A DNA stretch of 64,000 bases from an uncultured Lachnospiraceae bacterium. GTDB taxonomy: Bacteria > Bacillota > Clostridia > Lachnospirales > Lachnospiraceae. Below, one piece after another: positions 48,317 to 57,101 of this stretch. The stretch is from NCBI GenBank assembly GCA_949840805.1, contig CATKXR010000012.1, positions 1 through 64,000 on the forward strand. Direction: 5' to 3'. The notes under the pieces were generated by a model. It saw only the letters and a list, made by a program, of their open reading frames with translations, was not told where the DNA came from and did not search any database. The translations under genes and the position numbers were made by a program. The first letter of the stretch is position 1. Every line of letters starts with the position of its first letter.

Positions 48317-49745
48317 ACAATACGAGACGGTAATCGGCCTTGAAGTGCATGTGGAGCTTGCATCCAAAACAAAGATTTTCTGCGGGTGTTCCACGGAATT
48401 CGGAGGGGCGCCCAACACCCACACCTGCCCGGTCTGTACCGGCATGCCAGGCTCTCTGCCGGTTCTTAACAAACAGGTGGTGGAATATGCCCTGGCAGTG
48501 GGGCTTGCGGTCAACTGCAGGATCAACCAGTACTGCAGGTTTGACCGGAAAAACTATTTTTACCCGGACAACCCTCAAAATTATCAGATATCCCAGCTTT
48601 ACCTTCCCATTTGCCATGACGGATGGGTGGAGATCGAGACAGGGGCAGGAAAAAAGAAGGTGGGCATCCATGAGATCCACATGGAGGAGGATGCGGGAAA
48701 ACTGATCCATGACGAGTGGGAGGACTGTTCTCTTGTGGATTACAACCGGAGCGGCGTACCGCTTATCGAGATTGTGTCGGAACCGGATATGAGAAGCGCG
48801 GACGAAGTCATTGCCTACCTGGAAAAACTGAGGCTGATCATCCAGTATTTGGGGGCTTCGGACTGTAAGCTGCAGGAAGGTTCCATGCGCGCCGATGTAA
48901 ACCTGTCGGTGAGAGAAGCGGGTACGAATAAATTGGGAACCCGTACCGAGATGAAGAATTTAAACTCCTTTAAGGCTATCGCCCGGGCAATCGAAGGAGA
49001 GAGAAGCAGGCAGATCGAGCTTTTGGAGGAAGGGAAAAAAGTGGTCCAGGAGACCAGAAGATGGGATGACAACAAGGAGTCTTCCCATGCCATGCGCTCA
49101 AAGGAGGACGCCCAGGATTACCGGTATTTTCCGGATCCGGATCTGGTTCCGGTGATGATCAGTGACGAATGGATCGCCCGGATCCGGGCAGGACTGCCGG
49201 AACTGCGGACGGAAAAACTGGAACGCTACCAGAAGGAATACGAACTTCCTCTATACGACGCAGAGATACTTACCGGCTCCAAGCATTTGGCGGATGTGTT
49301 TGAAGATACGGTAAAGCTCTGCGGCAGGCCGAAAGAGGTTTCCAACTGGCTGATGACCGACACCATGCGCCTTTTGAAAGAACATGAACAGGAGCCGGAA
49401 GACATTTCCTTCAGCCCGAAGAACCTGGCAAAGCTCGTAAAGATGGTAGAGGAAAATGTGATCAACCGGACGGTTGCAAAGAGCGTTTTTGAGGCTGTAT
49501 ATAAGGAAGACGTGGATCCGGAGCAGTATGTGGAGGAAAAAGGGCTTAAGGTGGTCAGCGATGAGGGGGCGCTTCAGGCGGTAATTGAGGAAATTCTGCA
49601 GAAAAATCCCCAGTCTGTGGCCGACTACAAGGCGGGAAAGCAGAAAGCCATGGGATTTGTGGTAGGGCAGACAATGAGAGCCATGAAAGGAAAGGCGGAC
49701 CCTGCGGTGGTGAATCAGTTGGTGAAAGAATTGCTGGAGCGGTAA
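48309..49745 (+). CDS. gatB: Asp/Glu-tRNA amidotransferase subunit B
   Basis: The kinase/transamidase subunit that activates tRNA-bound Asp or Glu. It has YETVIGLEVHVEL at the start, the zinc-type Cys set (CGC near 21-23, CPVC near 40-43), DFEDAG-like HMEEDAGKLIH, and a C-terminal YqeY-like domain ending NQLVKELLE. 478 residues. The ATG lies inside the end of gatA. Confidence 0.96.
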   Translation: MSKQYETVIGLEVHVELASKTKIFCGCSTEFGGAPNTHTCPVCTGMPGSLPVLNKQVVEYALAVGLAVNCRINQYCRFDRKNYFYPDNPQNYQISQLYLPICHDGWVEIETGAGKKKVGIHEIHMEEDAGKLIHDEWEDCSLVDYNRSGVPLIEIVSEPDMRSADEVIAYLEKLRLIIQYLGASDCKLQEGSMRADVNLSVREAGTNKLGTRTEMKNLNSFKAIARAIEGERSRQIELLEEGKKVVQETRRWDDNKESSHAMRSKEDAQDYRYFPDPDLVPVMISDEWIARIRAGLPELRTEKLERYQKEYELPLYDAEILTGSKHLADVFEDTVKLCGRPKEVSNWLMTDTMRLLKEHEQEPEDISFSPKNLAKLVKMVEENVINRTVAKSVFEAVYKEDVDPEQYVEEKGLKVVSDEGALQAVIEEILQKNPQSVADYKAGKQKAMGFVVGQTMRAMKGKADPAVVNQLVKELLER

Positions 49746-49770
49746 ACATATCCGGGATCAAAATAACAGA

Positions 49771-49799
49771 TTGCAAATTACATGATTTTCGTGTAGAAT
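49771..49799 (+). promoter_or_regulatory. Predicted promoter of the aminotransferase gene
   Basis: TTGCAA (49771-49776), 17 nt, TAGAAT (49794-49799). Downstream in the leader GGGATATG (49845-49852) pairs with CATATCCC (49863-49870), a hairpin just before the ribosome site. Confidence 0.6.
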
Positions 49800-49896
49800 G
49801 ATAAGCACCTCAAAAGTAATGGCAACAGGATAGGCGCAGGCAGAGGGATATGGCTACAGGGACATATCCCAAAACAAGATGAGGAGGAGAGATAAT

Positions 49897-51201
49897 ATGC
49901 AGCCATATGCAGAGATGAGTAACGAGGAATTACTTGCATTGAAAAAACAGCTTTCCGTCAAATACAGGGATTTCCAGGGAAAGGATTTAAGGCTCGACAT
50001 GTCCCGGGGAAAGCCCAGCGTAGACCAGCTGGATCTTTCCATGGGCATGATGGACGTGCTGGGCAGCGATGATGACCTGACCTGTGACGATGGCACGGAC
50101 TGCCGTAATTATGGTGTGCTGACCGGAATCGGCGAGGCAAAAGAGCTTCTGGGAGATATGATGGAAGTTTCTCCGGACAATATCATCATTTATGGAAACT
50201 CCAGTCTGAATGTGATGTTTGATACGGTGTCCCGTTCCGTGACCCATGGGGTGATGGGCAATACTCCCTGGTGCAAGCTGGACAAGGTGAAATTTTTATG
50301 TCCGGTGCCCGGATATGACCGGCATTTTGCCATTACGGAGTATTTCGGGATCGAGATGGTCCAGGTTCCTCTGACAGGGGAGGGGCCTGATATGGATCTT
50401 GTGGAGAAACTGGTCAGTGAGGATGAGAGCATCAAGGGAATCTGGTGCGTGCCGAAGTATTCCAATCCCACCGGCAACAGCTATTCCGATGTGACGGTAC
50501 GCAGGTTTGCCCGTTTAAAGCCGGCGGCTCCGGATTTTAGGATTTACTGGGACAATGCTTACGGGATTCATCATCTCTATGATTATGACCAGGATCACCT
50601 GATAGAGATTCTTGCCGAGTGTAAACGGGCGGGGAATCCGGATCTTGTATATAAGTTTTCGTCTACGTCCAAGATCAGCTTCCCGGGATCCGGTATAGCG
50701 GCGATCGCCACATCCCGCAATAATCTGGAAGATATCGAGAAGCAGCTTAAGTTCCAGACCATTGGCCATGATAAGGTAAACCAGCTCCGTCATGTCCGTT
50801 TCTTTGGGGGAATTCATGGGATGGTGGAGCATATGCGGCTTCATGCGGACATTATGCGTCCTAAGTTTGAGGCTGTAACCGGTACTTTGGAGAGGGAGCT
50901 GGAAGGGCTTGGGATCGGAACCTGGACGAATCCAAAGGGAGGATATTTTATCTCATTTGATTCCCTGGACGGCTGTGCCAAAGAGATTGTGGCCCGCTGT
51001 AAAAAGGCGGGGCTTATCATGACAGGGGCCGGGGCCACGTATCCTTATGGAAAGGATCCCCGGGACAGGAATATCCGCATTGCCCCCTCTTATCCGCCTC
51101 TTGAAGATCTGATTCTTGCCATGGAGCTTTTTGCGCTCTGTGTGAAGATCGTCAGCATCAATAAAATCCTGGCGGACAGAAAGGCCAGCGGTGAGGGCTG
51201 A
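49897..51201 (+). CDS. Aspartate aminotransferase, MocR-like class I (type Ic)
   Basis: A PLP-dependent transaminase of the group called Aminotran_MocR without a fused DNA-binding domain. SRGKPSVDQLDLS is near 36-48, Asp 219 is in YWDNAYGIHHL, and PLP-binding Lys 259 is in SSTSKISFPGSG. It probably interconverts aspartate and oxaloacetate. Position after the Asn-tRNA operon (own promoter) fits aspartate metabolism. GGAGGAGAG precedes ATG 49897. Confidence 0.85.
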   Translation: MQPYAEMSNEELLALKKQLSVKYRDFQGKDLRLDMSRGKPSVDQLDLSMGMMDVLGSDDDLTCDDGTDCRNYGVLTGIGEAKELLGDMMEVSPDNIIIYGNSSLNVMFDTVSRSVTHGVMGNTPWCKLDKVKFLCPVPGYDRHFAITEYFGIEMVQVPLTGEGPDMDLVEKLVSEDESIKGIWCVPKYSNPTGNSYSDVTVRRFARLKPAAPDFRIYWDNAYGIHHLYDYDQDHLIEILAECKRAGNPDLVYKFSSTSKISFPGSGIAAIATSRNNLEDIEKQLKFQTIGHDKVNQLRHVRFFGGIHGMVEHMRLHADIMRPKFEAVTGTLERELEGLGIGTWTNPKGGYFISFDSLDGCAKEIVARCKKAGLIMTGAGATYPYGKDPRDRNIRIAPSYPPLEDLILAMELFALCVKIVSINKILADRKASGEG

Positions 51202-51209
51202 CCTGACGA

Positions 51210-51992
51210 TTAAGGAGGCAGGTTCATGGTTTTTTGAATCTGCCTCCATGGATTTACGCGGCGCCTGTGTCCAAGGTACAGGCGGGAGAAAAACGGGGTG
51301 GAAAGAATTCCGCTTATGGACAGAAGCATCATATTTTTCAGGTTGTATTTGCTCTGCCCGGCAGGGCGCCGGTTCCGTATAAAGGGGACGGCTGCCACAG
51401 GGAATTTCAGCCGGGGAATCAACACACGCAGGACGCCGGGGGAGCCATAGCAGAAGGAGAGCTTTTTTAACGCGCGAGAACCTAAAAGGCGGTAATCGCC
51501 TTCCATACAGGTCCCGCCGTTCAGAAGTTTCATGAGACAGTAAAAAAGCCTGGCTCCTGCCTGTTTTGGCAGGGAGTCGCAGCTTCTGTCAATACGGACG
51601 GTGTCCACGATCTCAAAGCCATCCGTCCAGGCGTCTAAAATGGCGGGAAGGACGGACGGGTCATCCTGCAGGTCCGCATCCATAGTGACAGTCCCGTCAC
51701 AAAAAGGGCGGACTGCCATCAGGCCGGTGAACAGGGCTTTTTGCTGGCCTAAGTTTTTCCACAGGGAGATGCCGGCAACGCGGGAATCCTGGCGTCCCAG
51801 CCGGCAGATGACGTCCCAGGTCCGGTCGGTGGAGCCATCGTCCACAAAGACAATCCGGCTCTTACGGGAAATCTTTTTACAGGCAGCAAGACGGTCCAGG
51901 GATGAAAGAAGTTCGGCGGCGGTTTTGGGAAGGACTTCCTGCTCGTTGTGGCACGGCAGAACCAGGTATATGGTTTTTTCTTTCTTTTTCAT
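51210..51992 (-). CDS. Family 2 glycosyltransferase lacking its membrane anchor
   Basis: A GT-A type enzyme of the DPM1/GtrB group: VLPCHNEQEVL, VDDGSTDRTW, NLGQQKALFTGL, DADLQDDP, and the acceptor-side segment RRPAGQSKYNLKNM. Such proteins usually add a sugar to undecaprenyl phosphate and continue with two membrane helices. Here the sequence ends about 40 residues after the SKYNLK motif with a basic, non-hydrophobic tail (260 residues in all). This suggests 3' truncation. Its ATG overlaps the stop of the LytTR regulator, so the two are coupled. Confidence 0.8.
   Translation of the reverse strand: MKKKEKTIYLVLPCHNEQEVLPKTAAELLSSLDRLAACKKISRKSRIVFVDDGSTDRTWDVICRLGRQDSRVAGISLWKNLGQQKALFTGLMAVRPFCDGTVTMDADLQDDPSVLPAILDAWTDGFEIVDTVRIDRSCDSLPKQAGARLFYCLMKLLNGGTCMEGDYRLLGSRALKKLSFCYGSPGVLRVLIPRLKFPVAAVPFIRNRRPAGQSKYNLKNMMLLSISGILSTPFFSRLYLGHRRRVNPWRQIQKTMNLPP
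51214..51247. repeat. Inverted repeat at the convergent gene ends
   Basis: GGAGGCAG (51215-51222) pairs with CTGCCTCC (51240-51247) with additional TTCA/TGAA pairs inside. It overlaps the last codons of the glycosyltransferase and may stop transcription of either gene, although no T-run follows. Confidence 0.5.
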
Positions 51993-52738
51993 AGATTCTT
52001 TCGGGTGCGGGCAAAAATGAAGTCCGCATAATTTTTCTGCATTTCTTTGCGTTTGGGGCGGCTGATGGGGATTCGGGTCCCGTTTTTCAGAAGAAAGTTC
52101 TCGGCTTCCGAAACAATAACCTTTTCCAGATTGACGGCATATCCGCGGCAGCAGACAGGAAACTGAAGCTTTAAGAAGCTTTTGCCTGGTTCTTCCATAG
52201 CGTAAATCTGCTGCAGAAAGCTGTCAAGAGTCATGTAGGAACGGCACATGTCCCCGCTGTCCAGATAAATCTCAAGAAAATGTCCGATGGAGCGGGCATA
52301 CAGGATATCTTCAAGCAGAATGTGGCGGGGCAGCCGGTTTTCCGTGACCTGCAGGTAACGGGGGAGCCGGGAACGGCTTGTGAGGCGTTCCATGACGGAA
52401 TAGACCTGGTCGGCGCAGATGGGCTTGACCAGATAGTCCATAGCCTGGACACGGTATCCTTCCAGGGCAAAGCCTTCCTCGGAAGTGACAAATATAATGG
52501 CGGTCCGGGAAGTGGACTGGCGGATCTGGCGGGCAGCCTCCATGCCGGAAATGCCGTCCATGTATATATCCAAAAACACGGCCATGTACCGGTTGGGGGT
52601 AAAATTTTCAAGAAATTTTTCCCCGCTTGTAAAAATCTGAATCGGGCATGTGATCTTCTGGGTCTCCAGAAATTCCGATATCATTTTAGCAAGCAGCCTG
52701 CAGTCGCTTTTTAAATCATCTACAATTGCCAGTTCCAT
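51989..52738 (-). CDS. LytTR-family response regulator
   Basis: Receiver domain (1-120) with Asp 57 in AVFLDIYMDGISG and Lys in YLVKPICAD, then a LytTR DNA-binding domain (about 135-245). Members control autolysis, competence or virulence genes. No cognate kinase is adjacent. AAAGGAGAGG precedes the ATG. A TGTGG-TATGAT extended -10 (complement of 52804-52813) is the likely promoter. It is divergent from the RsbW/T4SS operon. Confidence 0.9.
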   Translation of the reverse strand: MELAIVDDLKSDCRLLAKMISEFLETQKITCPIQIFTSGEKFLENFTPNRYMAVFLDIYMDGISGMEAARQIRQSTSRTAIIFVTSEEGFALEGYRVQAMDYLVKPICADQVYSVMERLTSRSRLPRYLQVTENRLPRHILLEDILYARSIGHFLEIYLDSGDMCRSYMTLDSFLQQIYAMEEPGKSFLKLQFPVCCRGYAVNLEKVIVSEAENFLLKNGTRIPISRPKRKEMQKNYADFIFARTRKNL

Positions 52739-52873
52739 ATGGCCTCTCCTTTTTCGTAACCGTTCCCTGCTGTTTATCTTAATATCCCTAATATCTTAAA
52801 AAAATCATACCACATTGGCTGATGTTTATACATGACTATTCGTGCGAAAAAAAGACAGTTGGTGACAGGTCTA

Positions 52874-52903
52874 TTGAAAAGAAGAATCGGAAGGTGGTAT
52901 CCT
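52874..52903 (+). promoter_or_regulatory. Predicted promoter of the partner-switch/T4SS operon
   Basis: TTGAAA (52874-52879), 18 nt, TATCCT (52898-52903) with TGG just before it. It is the only promoter-like site I found before the whole operon. Confidence 0.5.
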
Positions 52904-52961
52904 ATTACCAAAACAGCCATAGAAAGGAAAAAGCCTGATATGGGAAAGGGATGGTTCAGGT

Positions 52962-53393
52962 ATGGGGGAGATTTGCGTTCCTGCCAGGATAGAATCCTGG
53001 AATACTGTATATGAGATGATCTGTGCAAAGCTCCGGCCTTGCGGATGCAGGGAAGAGATTCTGGAGAAGATCGGGATTGCGGTGGAGGAATTGTTTACCA
53101 ATATTGTCAGTTATGCCTATGAGGAACCAGGCGGCCAGGTGTGGGTAGAGACTAAGGTGGCAAAGGATCCTCTTCGGGCAGTGATACATCTGACAGACAA
53201 GGGAAGAGATTTCGACCCTTTTTCAAAAGCTGATCCGGATTTTGGCGTTCCGTTTGAAAAAAGACCGGTTGGAGGGCTTGGGATTTATATGGTGAAGAAA
53301 TTTATGGACCGGGCAGAATATGAGCGCCGAGACGGCTGTAATATAGTTACGGTAGAGAAACGCCTGGACGGTCCCCGAAAGCCCGGGGACTGA
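52962..53393 (+). CDS. RsbW-like serine kinase / anti-sigma ATPase
   Basis: A 143-residue GHKL ATPase of the HATPase_c_2 type: the N box VEELFTNIVSYAY is at 41-53, Asp 79 is in LTDKGRDFDP, and the lid and G2 are in GGLGIYMVKKFMD. Such proteins bind a sigma factor or other client and phosphorylate a STAS antagonist; a STAS gene lies two genes downstream. No sigma-factor gene is adjacent, so the client is unknown. First gene of the long operon. Confidence 0.85.
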   Translation: MGEICVPARIESWNTVYEMICAKLRPCGCREEILEKIGIAVEELFTNIVSYAYEEPGGQVWVETKVAKDPLRAVIHLTDKGRDFDPFSKADPDFGVPFEKRPVGGLGIYMVKKFMDRAEYERRDGCNIVTVEKRLDGPRKPGD

Positions 53394-53420
53394 TTTTTAT
53401 GTAACAGAGAGGGAAACAGG

Positions 53421-53891
53421 ATGGGAAAGTTTTTGGGTACTGCAGATTACGAGAGCTTTGTTTTTGGCGAGGAGACAGGTAGCCTGGGGGAACCGGCAGA
53501 AGAGCCGGGGAAAAAGGAGGGGCCGGATGTCAGTGACCCGGCGGGGGCATTGGCAGAGGAGCTGTTTGGCGGCCTGCCGGAGGGAATAGACCCGCAGGAG
53601 CTTTTAGAGGATCTTTCAACCGACGATTTTGAACCTATGATTGTGACATTGGAGCTGTCGGACGGAAGTACAAAAAAGTATGAGGCTATGGGGGTGTTTT
53701 TGGCGGGGGATAGGCAGTATATGGCCCTTCATCCGGCTGACGGCCCGGCAGAAGGTGATATTCCGGTTCTCTTGCTCCGGTATGACCAGGGAGAAGACGA
53801 TGAACTGCTTTTGAGCCAGATCGAGGAGGATGATGAGTTCGAAGCGGCGGAGCGCGCGTTCCAGCAGATGCTGGGGGATACGGGCAGATAG
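53421..53891 (+). CDS. DUF1292-family acidic protein
   Basis: A 156-residue, strongly acidic protein. The second half fits DUF1292 (ELSDGSTKKYEAMGVF, YMALHPAD, IPVLLLRYDQGEDDEL, ending in an acidic helix). The first 70 residues are Gly/Glu/Pro-rich and not conserved. The function is unknown. It sits 27 nt after the RsbW-like gene. Confidence 0.75.
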   Translation: MGKFLGTADYESFVFGEETGSLGEPAEEPGKKEGPDVSDPAGALAEELFGGLPEGIDPQELLEDLSTDDFEPMIVTLELSDGSTKKYEAMGVFLAGDRQYMALHPADGPAEGDIPVLLLRYDQGEDDELLLSQIEEDDEFEAAERAFQQMLGDTGR

Positions 53892-53961
53892 CGGCAGCCG
53901 GTTATTGGAAATTTAATGACAAAGTATATAAAACAGCACATAAAACAGTGAGGAGAATATC

Positions 53962-54237
53962 ATGACAGAGATTAAAACAACCAAAAAAATCGATGCCTCC
54001 ACGGCACCGGCGCTGGATAAGGAACTGAAGGCATTGCTGGCAGGAGGGGAGACGGAGCTGGTGGTGGATATGGCAGAGACTACCTACATATCTTCCGTGG
54101 GGCTTCGCGCTTTTGCGTCTGCCCAGAAGAAAATCAACGCGGTGGGAGGCTCCATGGTTCTGAGGAACGCCCAGCCAGGCGTGATCGATATTTTTGAGGT
54201 GACGGGATTCGGAGGCGTGCTGACTTTTGAGCGGTAG
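53962..54237 (+). CDS. STAS-domain anti-sigma factor antagonist
   Basis: A 91-residue single STAS domain, RsbV/SpoIIAA type: KIDASTAPALDKEL, then ELVVDMAETTYISSVGLR with the phospho-acceptor Ser region at 44-45. It is the expected substrate of the RsbW-like kinase. The downstream CPBP gene starts inside its last codons, coupling the switch to the secretion genes. Confidence 0.9.
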   Translation: MTEIKTTKKIDASTAPALDKELKALLAGGETELVVDMAETTYISSVGLRAFASAQKKINAVGGSMVLRNAQPGVIDIFEVTGFGGVLTFER

Positions 54238-55105
54238 AAGGGAAATACAGGAAGAACGGCAGGCGGATGGAAAAAGCCAGGAGGCTACCTGGGAACAGAA
54301 AGTGTGGAGAAGCATGTGGGTGATTCTTCGTGCTTTAAAGCCCCTGATTTTGTATCTGGCCCTGCCTGCCATATTGATGTGCGCAGGGATGATTCTGGGG
54401 CGGGGCAGAAACGGAGAGAGCCTTGCAAAAACCAGTGGTAATTTTTATTACACGGCAGGTATTCTGGCCACTTTCTGGATTTTGTACCGCCGGAGCAGGA
54501 AACGGGGAAGCTCGCTGTGGGAAGATGCCACTCTGTATCCGAAAGAAAGGGACGTCGGAAAGATTTTGCTGCTTTTAGGGATCGGTTTCGGATGCAGCCT
54601 GACATTCTCAGCAATTTTGACCCTGGTTCCCTTTCCGGCGATCCTGACAGAAGGATACGCCAGGGCATCTGACGGGGTGGGGACAGGGACGGATCCTGTT
54701 CTCGCTTTTATTTCCACCATGCTTCTGGCTCCGGTTGTGGAGGAGGTTATTTTCCGCGGCTATATGCTGAACCGGCTTTTATCCGGGTTTGAGGAACGGG
54801 AAGCGATGTTTATCAGTTCTCTTGTCTTTGCTTTGTGCCATGTATCCCTGGCATGGATGGCATATGCCTTTCTTATGGGGATGCTGTTGGCATGGGTGTC
54901 CATCCGGGAGGATAATATTCTCTACTCGGTGGCGCTGCACATTGGTTTTAATGCCAGTGTCCTGCCTTTATGGCTTTTAAACGGAACCGGGATTTTTGAC
55001 AGGGGATGGGTTGGACTGCCTGTAAAGCTGGCAGTGGGAATCTGCGGCTGCTGGGCGGCGTTTTGCCTCTACAGGAGGTACAGGAAGGAGGAGCCTTATG
55101 CTTAA
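54227..55105 (+). CDS. CPBP-family intramembrane metalloprotease (CAAX/Abi type)
   Basis: The 292-residue membrane protein has about eight helices and the family motifs EEVIFRGY (E172, E173, R177), FALCHVSLAW with H205, and HIGFNASV with H238. These form the glutamate/histidine active site. Family members cleave prenylated or peptide substrates and several act in bacteriocin maturation or immunity. The start is TTG 54227 overlapping the STAS stop; ATG 54314 is a possible shorter start. It overlaps the coupling-protein gene by 8 nt. Confidence 0.85.
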   Translation: MSGRREIQEERQADGKSQEATWEQKVWRSMWVILRALKPLILYLALPAILMCAGMILGRGRNGESLAKTSGNFYYTAGILATFWILYRRSRKRGSSLWEDATLYPKERDVGKILLLLGIGFGCSLTFSAILTLVPFPAILTEGYARASDGVGTGTDPVLAFISTMLLAPVVEEVIFRGYMLNRLLSGFEEREAMFISSLVFALCHVSLAWMAYAFLMGMLLAWVSIREDNILYSVALHIGFNASVLPLWLLNGTGIFDRGWVGLPVKLAVGICGCWAAFCLYRRYRKEEPYA

Positions 55106-57101
55106 AAAAGTCGGATTGATTTTGGCAGGAGCGTTGGCGTCAATAATAGCTTTGGGATTTGCAGCCAATACGGTGGTGCAGAAGCTTATGCCGGCATTGG
55201 TTACAGGTGATTACACAGGACTGTTTGATCCGGGGTTGCTGCTGCGTATAGACACTTATTTGTATGGCGTGGTGGCAAGTGCGGTTATTGTTTTGTGCTG
55301 GCTTTTATTTTCGGCCCCGTCTGCAAAAAAGGCGAAAAAACTGATGAAGTCCAAGGCGGAGAACTTTGAGAGCAATCTGGAAAATTCCCGTTTTATGACA
55401 GAGAAGGAGCGGGACAATAATTTTGCCCCCCATCAGTTCACCAAACTGACGGAATCGAAAAAAGACGGAATTCCGGTGTATGCCTGCTACAATAAAAAGA
55501 AAAAAGAACTGAATGTAAATTTGGCGTCGCCGATGCACGGGCTGGTGATCGGCGCTACGGGAAGCGGAAAGACCACTACTTTTATCAATCCCATGATCCA
55601 GATCCTGGCCAGATCCGGGGCGGGTTCCTCCATGATCTGTACGGATCCTAAGGGAGAGCTGTTCCAGCTGCACAGCGGGCTTTTAAAAGAGCGGGGGTAT
55701 AAGGTGATGGTGCTGGACTTAAGAGATCCCTACAGCTCTTTTAGGTGGAATCCCTTAGGAGAGCTTTATGACCGCTACCAGGAGTACTTATCGATAGGAA
55801 ATAATATTTTCAAGCATTTTGATTCCGTCGAAGAAAGCGGCCTTGAGCTGGTCAATGCCCCGGAGCAGTATGAGGAGGCATGGTATGAATATGAAGGCAA
55901 GGCTTATGCCGTGCGGAGGGAACTTTTGACCAGGATTAAGATCACACGGCAGAAAATCTTCGACGAAGTTTATGAAGATCTGAATGACCTGATCAGCGTC
56001 ATCTGCCCGGTTGAGTCTAAGGACGACCCGGTGTGGGAGAAAGGGGCGCGGTCCATAATCATGGCGGTGTGCCTTGCCATGTTAGAGGACAGCGAGCAGG
56101 AAGAACTGGAAATGACGAAGGAGAAGTTCTGCTTCTACAATATCAACAAGGCCATCGGCAATTCTGACAATGATTATGAGGAGCTGCGGAACTTTTTTAA
56201 GGGACGTTCTCCCGTATCCAAGGCGGTGGGGCTTTCCAAGCAGGTTATGTCCGCGGCGGAGAGCACGCTGGCAAGCTATATGTCCATCGCGTTTGATAAG
56301 CTGTCCATGTTCAATGACGAGGGGCTTTGTTCCCTGACTTCTGCCACGGATATTGACCCGATTCAGTTTGCCATGGAGCCTACGGCGCTGTTTTTAAAGA
56401 TTCCGGATGAGAAGGATACCAGGCACGCCCTGGCGGCGGTGTTTATCCTGTGCATTTATAAGGCGCTCATAAAAGTGGCGTCAGGCAGGGAGGATCTCAG
56501 CCTGCCCAGGAACGTATATTTTCTGCTGGACGAATTTGGAAATATGCCGAAGATCGACAAGTTTGACAAGATGATCACCGTAGGGCGGAGCCGGAAGATC
56601 TGGTTTAACATGGTAGTGCAGTCCTATGCCCAGTTAAATAACGTATACGGGGATACGGTGGCAAACATTGTTAAGAGCAACTGCGGGATGAAGATGTTTA
56701 TCGGTTCCAATGATATAGAGACCTGTGAGGAATTCTCCAAGCTGTGCGGCAATATGACAGTGTCCACCTCCAGCGTGTCCAGCTCCATGGGAGATAAGCA
56801 GGGTAACATCAGTGTGTCCAGCCAGCTTCAGACCAGGCCTTTGATCTATCCGTCAGAGCTCCAGAAACTGAACAACAAGACGGACACAGGCAATGCCATT
56901 ATCGTGACTTTTGGTAATTATCCTCTGAAGACGAAGTTTACACCCAGCTATAAGTGTCCCCTTTATAAAATGGGTACCATGGACATTTCAGAGACACAGA
57001 TGAATGCCTTCTTTGGAGAGGATGTGTATTATGATCTGGCGGAGCGCAATTATATTGTGATGTCCCAGGAGGAAGAAAATGACGGGGAGGTTTCAGCGTG
57101 A
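55098..57101 (+). CDS. VirD4-like type IV coupling ATPase
   Basis: A 667-residue TraG/VirD4 family ATPase: two N-terminal membrane helices (about 5-25, 52-72), Walker A GATGSGKT at 152-159, conserved CTDPKGELF and WNPL, Walker B LLDEFGNMPKI with D478-E479, and the MVVQSYAQLN segment with its glutamine. In conjugation and effector systems it feeds substrates to the channel. It lies between the CPBP gene (8-nt overlap) and a surface protein (4-nt overlap). Confidence 0.93.
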   Translation: MLKKVGLILAGALASIIALGFAANTVVQKLMPALVTGDYTGLFDPGLLLRIDTYLYGVVASAVIVLCWLLFSAPSAKKAKKLMKSKAENFESNLENSRFMTEKERDNNFAPHQFTKLTESKKDGIPVYACYNKKKKELNVNLASPMHGLVIGATGSGKTTTFINPMIQILARSGAGSSMICTDPKGELFQLHSGLLKERGYKVMVLDLRDPYSSFRWNPLGELYDRYQEYLSIGNNIFKHFDSVEESGLELVNAPEQYEEAWYEYEGKAYAVRRELLTRIKITRQKIFDEVYEDLNDLISVICPVESKDDPVWEKGARSIIMAVCLAMLEDSEQEELEMTKEKFCFYNINKAIGNSDNDYEELRNFFKGRSPVSKAVGLSKQVMSAAESTLASYMSIAFDKLSMFNDEGLCSLTSATDIDPIQFAMEPTALFLKIPDEKDTRHALAAVFILCIYKALIKVASGREDLSLPRNVYFLLDEFGNMPKIDKFDKMITVGRSRKIWFNMVVQSYAQLNNVYGDTVANIVKSNCGMKMFIGSNDIETCEEFSKLCGNMTVSTSSVSSSMGDKQGNISVSSQLQTRPLIYPSELQKLNNKTDTGNAIIVTFGNYPLKTKFTPSYKCPLYKMGTMDISETQMNAFFGEDVYYDLAERNYIVMSQEEENDGEVSA

